Below, in pieces: positions 1 through 4,859 of a DNA stretch of 5,006 nucleotides (the first letter of the stretch is position 1; each line of letters begins with the position of its first letter). This DNA comes from Pseudofrankia asymbiotica (GTDB lineage Bacteria; Actinomycetota; Actinomycetes; Frankiales; Frankiaceae), in the NCBI RefSeq assembly GCF_001983105.1, contig NZ_MOMC01000043.1:12667-17672 (forward strand), written 5' to 3'. Position numbers and translations under genes: made by a program. The notes beneath the pieces were generated by a model. The model was not told where the DNA came from and did no database searches. It worked only from the letters and a program-made list of their open reading frames with translations.

Positions 1-180
1 CCACGCGGATCTCGACCAGCCGTTCCCCACTCGTTCGGCGACGGGCCCCACCCTCGGTGCGCCGGCCCGGCTTGCGCGGATGGCCGCGGCGCCACCGGCG
101 ACCACGCCGGTCAGGCCGGTCAGGCCGGTCAGGCCGGTCAGGCCGAGGGCCCACCTGATCTCCTCGGCTCCGGGCGTCAA
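1..180 (-). CDS. Possible N-terminal part of a membrane-anchored protein, running off the left edge
   Basis: I do not recognise this gene. The minus frame ending at base 1 is open back to a TGA at 228-226 and reads LTPGAEEIRWALGLTG, then further LTG units and VVAGGAAAIRASRAG, then a more polar stretch to the window edge. This looks like a short acidic N-terminus, one Gly-rich hydrophobic segment of about 24 residues that could cross the membrane, and an Arg-containing soluble part. Third codon positions are mostly G or C. The four tandem 9-bp repeats fall in the hydrophobic segment and encode LTG units. The weak point is the start: the only usual start codon before the hydrophobic stretch is a TTG at 180-178, with no clear ribosome-binding site. 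An ATG at 249 in the same frame stops after seven codons. The opposite strand is also open (2-310, Arg/Pro-rich) and cannot be fully excluded. The fragment could also be a decayed gene. Confidence 0.27.
   Translation of the reverse strand, partial: MTPGAEEIRWALGLTGLTGLTGLTGVVAGGAAAIRASRAGAPRVGPVAERVGNGWSRSAW
109..144. repeat. Four perfect tandem copies of the 9-bp unit GGTCAGGCC
   Basis: The unit GGTCAGGCC occurs four times head to tail (109-117, 118-126, 127-135, 136-144) without a mismatch. The period is a multiple of three, so copy-number change would keep any reading frame. On the minus strand it encodes LTG units in a hydrophobic stretch; on the plus strand it encodes VRP units. Perfect identity suggests recent slippage expansion. 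Confidence 0.9.
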
Positions 181-395
181 CCAGATGCGCGAACGGAGCG
201 GAGCATCGGAGGGACGGACCGCACGTCACGGCGGCGTCAGCGGAGACATGGACCCTCGTCGGCATGATCGGATACGGAGGGTGACTGCCCAGCGCCACAT
301 CTCCGATTGAGGTCTTCGCGCCAAAGGGCAGCGCACCTATGCGGCTCCTCGGGGCGCCCATGGGTTGGTCGTCCCGGTCGATCATAGTGGCAATT

Positions 396-422
396 TATTT
401 AGTCGAGTCTTACTCTATTGAC
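396..422 (-). promoter_or_regulatory. AT-rich promoter/operator island upstream of the SDR gene (site C)
   Basis: A sharp AT-rich island (about 381-420) interrupts GC-rich DNA. It contains the 15-bp hyphenated palindrome TCGAGT-CTT-ACTCTA at 403-417 (five of six arm pairs match). On the minus strand the palindrome is followed after one base by TAAATA (401-396) as a possible -10, and is preceded by GTCAAT (422-417) as a poor -35, overlapping the palindrome by one base. Sites A and B upstream of the other two transcription units have the same arrangement. Transcription on this strand would run left, towards the possible gene at the window edge. The SDR start is 55 bases away on the other side, so the site may serve both directions. 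No good plus-strand -35/-10 pair was found. Confidence 0.4.
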
Positions 423-458
423 GCGCGGCGACCGCCGCGTGGACCACGCCCGAGGGTC

Positions 459-465
459 GAGGGAG
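459..465 (+). promoter_or_regulatory. Ribosome-binding site of the SDR gene
   Basis: GAGGGAG ends six bases before the ATG at 472. This decides the start against the upstream in-frame TTG at 418, which would add 18 residues unlike any SDR N-terminus. Confidence 0.75.
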
Positions 466-471
466 ACTCCC

Positions 472-1278
472 ATGCTCACCGGACTGTCCGGCCGCACCGC
501 CGTCGTCACCGGTGGAGCCCGGGGTATCGGCGCCGCCATCTGCGAACGGCTGGTCGCCGAGGGCGTCAACGTCGTCGTGGCCGACATCGACGGCGACGCG
601 GCAGTCGCGTTGGCCGACCGGTTCCCGACCGCCGTCGCGGTGAGCACGGACGTCTCCGTTCCCGGCGGCGCCGAGACGGCGGTGCGGACCGCCGTCGACA
701 CCTTCGGCCGGCTGGACCTGTTCCTGTCCAACGCGGGGGTCGAGTGCGCGGTGCGCTCGGTGGTCGATTTCGACGTCGAGGACTACGAGCGGGTCTTCGG
801 GGTGAACGTCCGGGGCACCTTCCTTTCGGTCCAGGCGGCGGTCCGGCGTTTCATCGCCCAGAGTGAGGACCGGTCCGGCGACGGAACGTCGCCCGGGAAC
901 GCGGGCCGGCTGCTGCTCACCGCGTCCACCGCTTCGCTGGTGGGCAGCCCGGGGATGGCGGTGTACATGGCGTCCAAACACGCCGTCCACGGCATCCTGC
1001 GCTGCCTCACAGGCGAGTTGGGCCCGCTGGGGATTCGGGTCAACGGAATCGCGCCCGGTTCCGTCGACACCAGCCTCCTCCGCTCTTTCGAGGTCGGGAA
1101 AGGTGAACACGCGGGCATCGACGCGGCCGCGATGAGGAAGGCCATGGAGGCCAGTTCGCCCATCGGGCGCTACAGCCGTCCGGCCGAGATTGCCGCGCTC
1201 GCCGCCTGGCTGTTGTCCGACGAGGCGAGCTACATGCACGGCGAGTTGGTCACCATCTCCGGCGGCACCGCGCCCTGA
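472..1278 (+). CDS. SDR-family NAD(P)-dependent oxidoreductase (classical short-chain dehydrogenase)
   Basis: This 268-aa protein is a complete classical SDR, a soluble Rossmann-fold enzyme that interconverts alcohols and ketones, usually as a tetramer. Visible motifs are the cofactor loop TGGARGIG (13-20), Asp38 at the end of the second strand (family rule: favours NAD(H) over NADP(H)), Asp60-Val61 at the adenine pocket, NAG (87-89), and the catalytic tetrad Asn112, Ser152, Tyr165 and Lys169 (YMASK). These are followed by RVNGIAPG (189-196) with Thr200, and a C-terminal GELVTISGG close to the usual G-x-x-x-x-V-x-GG ending. A polar insertion at about 129-144 lengthens the loop before the catalytic serine strand. 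The ATG at 472 is chosen from its ribosome-binding site and because the hydrophobic first strand follows at once. It is convergent with the amidohydrolase gene. The substrate is not predictable; family assignment is secure. Confidence 0.95.
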   Translation: MLTGLSGRTAVVTGGARGIGAAICERLVAEGVNVVVADIDGDAAVALADRFPTAVAVSTDVSVPGGAETAVRTAVDTFGRLDLFLSNAGVECAVRSVVDFDVEDYERVFGVNVRGTFLSVQAAVRRFIAQSEDRSGDGTSPGNAGRLLLTASTASLVGSPGMAVYMASKHAVHGILRCLTGELGPLGIRVNGIAPGSVDTSLLRSFEVGKGEHAGIDAAAMRKAMEASSPIGRYSRPAEIAALAAWLLSDEASYMHGELVTISGGTAP

Positions 1279-1295
1279 CCGCGCCGGCGCGCCTC

Positions 1296-1336
1296 GAGCC
1301 GACTGGCGCCTACCGGCGTCGCCGGCGTCGGCGCTC
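1296..1336 (+). terminator. Weak hairpin after the SDR stop codon
   Basis: GAGCCGAC (1296-1303) can pair with GTCGGC-G-CTC (1327-1336) with one bulged base and a 23-base GC-rich loop that has further pairing. It starts 18 bases after the SDR stop. There is no T tract, so it may only be an mRNA 3'-end stabilising structure. Confidence 0.25.
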
Positions 1337-1376
1337 GGCTGGCGACCGGAGAGGCCGGGGCGCTGACGGTACCGTG

Positions 1377-1407
1377 ACCGGCGCGGGGGGCGGCGCGGCG
1401 CCGGTTT
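1377..1407 (+). terminator. Candidate intrinsic terminator for the SDR transcript
   Basis: ACCGGCGC (1377-1384) and GCGCCGGT (1398-1405) form a perfect 8-bp stem around a 13-base G-rich loop, with TTT at 1405-1407. It lies between two convergent genes, where a terminator is expected. The T run is short, as is common in GC-rich actinobacteria. A wider repeat, GTGACCG (1374-1380) with CGGTCAC (1436-1442), encloses it and could act for the opposing transcript. Confidence 0.42.
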
Positions 1408-1443
1408 CCCCATGCTCCCGCGCGCTCCCGCGCCGCGGTCACG

Positions 1444-2643
1444 TCAGCCGTCGCCCAGCGGGAGGTTGTAGAGCTTGACCGCGTTGTCCTGCATGATTTT
1501 CCGGACCGACGCCGGGTCCACATCCTTCATCGCGACGGCGGAACGTTCGACCGGCGACGGGTAGAGGCAGGTCGGGTGCGGGAAGTCCGTTTCCCACATG
1601 ACGTTGTCGGCGCCCAGGTAGTCCAGCAGCATCGTCGGCCCGGCGTGCTCGAACCAGAACGTCCCGTAGATGCTCTTGCGGAACATCTCGAAGGCCGGCG
1701 GCCGGGTCGGCTCCGGGTCGCCCGGGAACTGCTCACGGTACTCGTAGTCGATCCGCTCCAGCACGTACGGAATCCAACCGATCCCGCTCTCGACCGACAC
1801 CCACTTGAGGTCCGGATACTTGAGCAGGACGTCGCTGACGACCAGGTTTGAGATGAACTTGGAGTTGTTCAGCTCCATCTGGACCGAGTTCACCGGCTTG
1901 ATCGCGCGCTTCTCCAGCGACGGCCAGGCGGTCTTGAAGTTGTCCTCGGACGTCGTGTTCGTCGACCCGACGTGGATGTTGATCGGGAGCCCGAGGTCGG
2001 TCAGCGCCTCGTAGAGCGGCTCCCAGTCGGGCTGGCCGAGGTCGGGCAGGCCGCCCACGTGCGGGTTGCCGGCCATCGTGATGCCGCGCAGGCCCATGCG
2101 CTTGACCCGCTGTGCCTCGGCCACCGACGCCTGAATGTCCCAGAACGGCAGGACCGCCATCGGGAACAGCCGGCCCTCACCCTCGGCCTGCCACTCCGCG
2201 ATCGCGTCGTTGAAGATCGAGACGACGGCCGTGCTGGTGTCGCGATCCAGGTCCTGGATCAGCGCGTAGGCGGCGAAACCCATGGTGTTGGGGTAGACGA
2301 TCTGTGCCCAGATCCCCATCTTGTCCAGGATTTCCAGCCGCGCCTTCGCGTCGTAGGACGCCACGTGAATCTCGTCCCAGCTCATACCCTGAGTGATATC
2401 AATCCTGTGCATGGGCCGCTTCTGTCCGGAGCGGTCGACAAAACTGCCGCCCCCCGCCATGTACAGCGGCCGCTCTCCTAGCCACCAGCGCAGCTTCCCG
2501 TCCGGGCCGGTGCGCACCTGGGGAACGATGTCCCGGTATTTGGCCGGCGCGCGCGACGTCCACAGGTCATATGGCTCGGAGTAGTGGGAGTCGGAGTCGA
2601 CGAGCTTCAGACCCGCGAAGGGCCCGTCAGCGGGGAGTGCCAT
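1444..2643 (-). CDS. Amidohydrolase-2 / ACMSD-type metal-dependent hydrolase or decarboxylase (COG2159)
   Basis: This 399-aa protein has the length and pattern of the amidohydrolase-2 TIM-barrel family, whose members hydrolyse or non-oxidatively decarboxylate cyclic or aromatic acids using a bound divalent metal. The first strand carries LVDSDSHYSEP (14-24), where Asp18-x-His20 stands in place of the usual HxH. INIHVGS (221-227) supplies His224, the expected metal ligand of the fifth strand. VESGIGWIPYVLERID (284-299) is typical of the actinobacterial branch and has Glu285 where other members have a His. WETDFPHP (350-357) supplies Asp353, the expected catalytic/metal Asp, and His356. The C-terminal DNAVKLYNL (386-394) is the usual family ending. 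The ATG at 2643 is chosen because GAGAGG lies eight bases upstream and the first strand follows; the frame stays open to 2904, but that 87-residue Gly/Pro/Arg-rich extension looks non-coding. No signal peptide, so probably cytoplasmic. Reaction and substrate are unknown. Confidence 0.93.
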   Translation of the reverse strand: MALPADGPFAGLKLVDSDSHYSEPYDLWTSRAPAKYRDIVPQVRTGPDGKLRWWLGERPLYMAGGGSFVDRSGQKRPMHRIDITQGMSWDEIHVASYDAKARLEILDKMGIWAQIVYPNTMGFAAYALIQDLDRDTSTAVVSIFNDAIAEWQAEGEGRLFPMAVLPFWDIQASVAEAQRVKRMGLRGITMAGNPHVGGLPDLGQPDWEPLYEALTDLGLPINIHVGSTNTTSEDNFKTAWPSLEKRAIKPVNSVQMELNNSKFISNLVVSDVLLKYPDLKWVSVESGIGWIPYVLERIDYEYREQFPGDPEPTRPPAFEMFRKSIYGTFWFEHAGPTMLLDYLGADNVMWETDFPHPTCLYPSPVERSAVAMKDVDPASVRKIMQDNAVKLYNLPLGDG

Positions 2644-2651
2644 GGCGGGAA

Positions 2652-2657
2652 CCTCTC
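2652..2657 (-). promoter_or_regulatory. Ribosome-binding site of the amidohydrolase gene
   Basis: GAGAGG on the minus strand, eight bases before the ATG at 2643. It supports that start over the longer open frame. Confidence 0.65.
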
Positions 2658-2658
2658 T

Positions 2659-2675
2659 GCCCGCGCAGCGCGGGC
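2659..2675 (-). promoter_or_regulatory. Perfect 17-bp GC palindrome abutting the amidohydrolase ribosome-binding site
   Basis: GCCCGCGC and GCGCGGGC are exact inverted repeats around a single base at 2667. In RNA this folds as a 7-bp all-GC stem with a 3-base loop, ending one base before the GAGAGG. It could gate translation, mark an mRNA processing or pausing point in the long gap after the SRPBCC gene, or be a protein-binding site. The structure is seen directly; any function is inference. Confidence 0.45.
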
Positions 2676-2913
2676 GGTCATGAGACGGATGGTCGGGCGA
2701 GCGCTGGGTGCGGCCCGCCGGAAGCGGCCCCGACCAGGACCTGGTCGCGATGCCGGTTGTCTTGAGCTGACCACCGAACGGGGCTTTCCACCCGAGCGCC
2801 CCGCCGCTGCCTGCGGCCTGACCCGGGCATCCATCCGGTGGGTACCTGCGGCACCCGGCCGGCGTCGCGGGTTCACCCGCTCCCGCCACGGCCTGACGCC
2901 ACATCCGCGAGGC
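2676..2913. other. Intergenic stretch between the amidohydrolase and SRPBCC genes
   Basis: About 240 bases without a convincing gene. All frames here give Arg/Pro/Gly-rich products typical of non-coding GC-rich DNA. There is no AT-rich island and no copy of the 15-bp operator, so the amidohydrolase is either read through from the SRPBCC promoter or uses a promoter I cannot recognise. Confidence 0.5.
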
Positions 2914-3321
2914 CTAGGCATGGCCTCTCCGTATCGCTTCGGTTAAGTTGGCAAAGGACGTGTTGTACCTCTCGAGCCGCGACTCGGCGAGCGGCTCCTC
3001 CGGCAGGTAGTCGGTGATCCAGCGCAGTCGGCAGCCGACGCCGTCCACCGGGAGGATCTCCATAACGGCGAAGTGGTAGATGTTAGCCTCGGACCAGGCC
3101 GGAATGGTGTAGGACAACCGGCGATGCTCGGGGTCGACAGTGACGAGGTTCTCCCGCACCGTGTAGCCGTCGACGGTCGTGACGACCCGAGCGTTGCCGT
3201 CCATGACAACCTTCTCGACCACCGAGAAGATACGGTCCTCCCCCCGGCTGTAGGCGGCCAGCACACTCCAAGCCGTGTCCGGGTCGGTAGAAACCTCGGT
3301 ACTCAGATGAATACTCGGCAT
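2914..3321 (-). CDS. SRPBCC (START-like / polyketide cyclase-like) family protein
   Basis: This 135-aa protein has the size and motif order of the SRPBCC helix-grip fold, which binds hydrophobic ligands in a deep pocket; members include polyketide cyclases, Bet v 1 relatives and lipid binders. Visible features are an N-terminal strand leading into STDPDTAWSVLAAYS (11-25, the helix with its Trp), MDGNARVVTTVDGYTVREN (40-58, strands with the Gly turn), DPEHRRLSYTIP (63-74), CRLRWITDYLP (97-107, last strands) and a long C-terminal helix (about 110-132). The ATG at 3321 is preferred because GGAAGG at 3336-3331 is nine bases upstream; the in-frame ATG at 3330 touches that site directly and would add MRE. 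No signal peptide or membrane segment is seen. It is the first intact gene behind promoter B and lies upstream of the amidohydrolase on the same strand. Whether it is an enzyme or a carrier cannot be told. Confidence 0.85.
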   Translation of the reverse strand: MPSIHLSTEVSTDPDTAWSVLAAYSRGEDRIFSVVEKVVMDGNARVVTTVDGYTVRENLVTVDPEHRRLSYTIPAWSEANIYHFAVMEILPVDGVGCRLRWITDYLPEEPLAESRLERYNTSFANLTEAIRRGHA

Positions 3322-3435
3322 CTCGCGCATCCTTCCGGTCCGGCGAGAACCTCGCTGGAGAAATCGGTGACACGGGTCGGGTTGAGGAACGTCCCGCGGG
3401 TCATCCCGCCGTCCACCGGAACCGCCGGTGATGTG
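3303..3435 (-). pseudogene. Probable remnant of an SDR C-terminus
   Basis: In the minus frame ending with TGA at 3305-3303 the translation contains VPVDGGMTRGTFLNP (from 3422), which matches the classical SDR ending (I/Y)TG-x-x-x-x-V-D-GG-(M/x). The expected preceding motif HITG is present at 3435-3424 in another frame, and about five bases are missing between the two compared with the normal spacing. Just before it, SDVRA appears in the third frame, as in the usual SD-x-A-x-x-ITG context. No SDR body lies upstream; the leader meets promoter B after about 125 bases. The remnant overlaps the start of the SRPBCC gene by 19 bases, an arrangement typical of a coupled operon, so an intact SDR may once have preceded the SRPBCC gene. 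It is not a copy of the SDR at 472-1278, whose ending differs. Chance similarity over so short a stretch is possible. Confidence 0.42.
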
Positions 3436-3542
3436 CGCGGACGTCCGACCTGTTGAGGGCGCCAGCCCCGGGGAAAGCGGTCGTCGTCAGATGGCACTTG
3501 GACACCTGAGCCTGCGGATGCGGCCCCGGTCGAGAGATTACC

Positions 3543-3556
3543 ACCATCAATATGGT
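3543..3556. repeat. Inverted repeat ACCAT-N4-ATGGT in promoter B
   Basis: ACCAT (3543-3547) and ATGGT (3552-3556) are exact inverted repeats with a four-base spacer. They lie just downstream of the inferred -10 at 3568-3563, so this could be an additional operator or part of the 5' leader. Confidence 0.35.
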
Positions 3557-3562
3557 ATTACT

Positions 3563-3590
3563 ATATTAACTGGAGTATCACTTCAGTCGA
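3563..3590 (-). promoter_or_regulatory. Promoter with 15-bp operator for the SRPBCC unit (site B)
   Basis: Within an AT-rich island (about 3536-3590) the minus strand shows TCGACT (3590-3585) as a -35 with 4 of 6 consensus matches and TAATAT (3568-3563) as a -10, 16 bases apart; TATAGT a few bases on is an alternative -10. The spacer is filled by the palindrome TGAAGT-GAT-ACTCCA (3585-3571, five of six arm pairs). It differs from site A only by three transitions. The inferred leader to the SRPBCC start is long, about 235 bases, and contains the SDR remnant. Confidence 0.55.
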
Positions 3591-3769
3591 TCTCGGGGCG
3601 CCCGGGCCGGTCACACCATCCACCGGCCAGCCAGCCCCGTGGGCGCTCGCCGCGCCGCGCCCATTCCGCGCCCTCGTCCGCGCCGTAAGCAGCCGCGCCT
3701 GCAGCGGCGGGCCCAGACCGAGAGGGCAGCGTCAGCCCCTCACGCGCCGGCCGTGACTCCCTCAGCCTG
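3591..3769. other. Intergenic stretch between promoter B and the hairpin after the MDR gene
   Basis: GC-rich, with no convincing gene on either strand: the open frames are Arg/Pro/Ala-rich and have no family motifs. A weak inverted repeat, GAGGG (3722-3726) with CCCTC (3737-3741), is the only structure noted. Confidence 0.5.
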
Positions 3770-3788
3770 CTGGGCCCGTCCGGCCCAG
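3770..3788 (-). terminator. Candidate terminator hairpin after the MDR gene
   Basis: CTGGGCC (3770-3776) and GGCCCAG (3782-3788) form a perfect 7-bp stem with a 5-base loop, starting 35 bases after the MDR stop codon. There is no T run on the minus strand, so it would be a GC-rich actinobacterial-type terminator or an mRNA 3'-end structure. Confidence 0.42.
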
Positions 3789-3822
3789 AAGGGGCTCCTA
3801 CAGGTGGCCCGGGCCGGCCGGC

Positions 3823-4758
3823 TCAGCCGAAGGTGAGGACCAGCCGCCCGCCGGCTCCCCCGGCCGCGAGCCGCTGGTGCGCCTCGGCGGCCCGCGCCGC
3901 CGGGAACGTCGCCGCGACCCGCGGCGTCAGCGATCCGGCGGCGGCCAGGTCGACCAGGCGCTGCAGCTTCGCCTGCTCCCGGCCGTAGACCCGCACGCTG
4001 ATGGTCCCGGTGGCGATGCCCCGCTCGGTCGCGCCGGAGTAGGCGCGCACCGCGATCAGCCGTCCGCCGTCCCGGATGGCCGGCAGCAGCGCCTCTCCCA
4101 GCAGTGCCCCGTCGATCACCACGTCCACGCCGCCGGGCACCAGCTCGCGCAGCCGGGCCGGCGCCCCCTCTCCGCGCGCCACCAGATCCGAGACGCCCAT
4201 GGCCCGGAGCCGGTCGGCGTACTCCGCGCCGGCCACCGCGATCACCCGCGCGCCCGCCGCCACGGCGAGCTCGACGGCGAAGGCGCCGACCGCGCCGCCG
4301 GCCCCGGTCACCGCGACGGTGGTGCCGGGCGCCGCGCCGGCCTGGTCGACCGCGAGCTGCGCGGTCAGCCCGGACATCGGGATCACCGCCGCCTCGACGG
4401 TGCGCAGCGCGTCCGGCAGCAGGGCCACCGCGTCGTCCGGGACGAGCAGGAACTCGGCGTGCGCGCCCCGCCCGCCCGGGATGAAGGCGGTGATGGCCGC
4501 GACCCGCTGCCCCTCCTCCCAGCGGGAACCCGGCCCGGCCGCCGCGACCGTGCCGGCCGCCTCCAGTCCGCCGACATGCGGCGGCGGCCCGGTGATCGCC
4601 GAGCCCACCCTGCCCTCCCGGAACGACAGGTCAGCCGGATTGATGGTCGCCGCCTCCACCCGGATGAGCATCTCCCCGGGGCCGGGCTCGGGGCGCGGCA
4701 GCTCCAGCATCGTCAGCACCGCCGGCCCCCCGGGCTCCCACCAGCCCACCGCCCGCAT
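3823..4758 (-). CDS. MDR-superfamily NADP-dependent oxidoreductase (zinc-free, quinone-oxidoreductase-like)
   Basis: This 311-aa protein is a medium-chain dehydrogenase/reductase of the quinone oxidoreductase type, which reduces quinones or activated C=C bonds with NAD(P)H. The N-terminal GroES-like domain shows PEPGPGEMLIRVEAATINPADL (23-44) and HVGGLEAAGTVAAAGPG (61-77). The Rossmann domain follows with VAVTGAGGAVGAFAVELA (148-165, the Ala/Gly-rich nucleotide loop), GVDVVIDGALLGEAL (210-224) and the C-terminal GGRLVLTFG. The Cys clusters and His/Glu set of zinc-dependent alcohol dehydrogenases are absent; the protein has no cysteine. The length is normal. The ATG at 4758 begins the expected first strand (MRAVGWWEPG) but has only a weak GGGG-type ribosome site. 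A GTG at 4785 with GGAAGG nine bases upstream is a real alternative that adds nine residues. Third positions are almost entirely G/C, more so than in the amidohydrolase gene. Substrate unknown. Confidence 0.93.
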   Translation of the reverse strand: MRAVGWWEPGGPAVLTMLELPRPEPGPGEMLIRVEAATINPADLSFREGRVGSAITGPPPHVGGLEAAGTVAAAGPGSRWEEGQRVAAITAFIPGGRGAHAEFLLVPDDAVALLPDALRTVEAAVIPMSGLTAQLAVDQAGAAPGTTVAVTGAGGAVGAFAVELAVAAGARVIAVAGAEYADRLRAMGVSDLVARGEGAPARLRELVPGGVDVVIDGALLGEALLPAIRDGGRLIAVRAYSGATERGIATGTISVRVYGREQAKLQRLVDLAAAGSLTPRVAATFPAARAAEAHQRLAAGGAGGRLVLTFG

Positions 4759-4832
4759 CGTCGCCCCGCTCGCGGTCTCGCCCACCTCGCGCCGCCTTCC
4801 ATCCCAGCAGTCGTTTCGGTAGTGCCTCACAG

Positions 4833-4859
4833 TAGTTAGTGAAGCATCGCTTCATCCAA
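4833..4859 (-). promoter_or_regulatory. Promoter with 15-bp palindromic operator for the MDR gene (site A)
   Basis: The minus strand shows TTGGAT (4859-4854) as a possible -35 and TAACTA (4838-4833) as a possible -10. The spacing is a short 15 bases. The space between is the perfect hyphenated palindrome TGAAGC-GAT-GCTTCA (4854-4840). A dimeric repressor bound here would block RNA polymerase. The inferred transcript start is about 70 bases before the MDR start codon. The palindrome is perfect; the promoter hexamers are weak matches and are inferred. Confidence 0.55.

Noticed and set aside
109..144. Tandem repeat as a CRISPR array
   Set aside because: The units are 9 bp with no spacers between them.
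2..310. Plus-strand open frame at the left edge with VRP repeats
   Set aside because: Arg/Pro-rich composition, third-position bias decays after the repeat, and the start of any gene is outside the window. The minus reading looks more protein-like, though neither is certain.
1366..1375. ACGGTACCGT palindrome as an operator
   Set aside because: Ten bases with no spacer in a convergent intergenic region far from any promoter; such palindromes are common by chance.
415..1413. Long minus-strand open frame opposite the SDR gene
   Set aside because: Arg/Gly-rich shadow of the SDR gene caused by GC bias. The plus strand has every SDR motif.
1972..2481. Plus-strand open frame opposite the amidohydrolase gene
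   Set aside because: Shadow frame without motifs; the conserved barrel motifs are on the minus strand.
2644..2904. 87-residue N-terminal extension of the amidohydrolase frame from an ATG at 2904
   Set aside because: The extension is Gly/Pro/Arg-rich with no family match, whereas the ATG at 2643 has a good ribosome site and begins next to the first conserved strand.
3555..3581. Imperfect inverted repeat GTATTACT-N11-AGTATCAC as a separate operator
   Set aside because: Only six of eight arm positions pair, and its right arm overlaps site B, which explains the region better.
3877..4839. Long plus-strand open frames opposite the MDR gene (also 4076-4822)
   Set aside because: Low-complexity Arg/Ser/Ala-rich shadows. 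The minus strand has a complete MDR protein.
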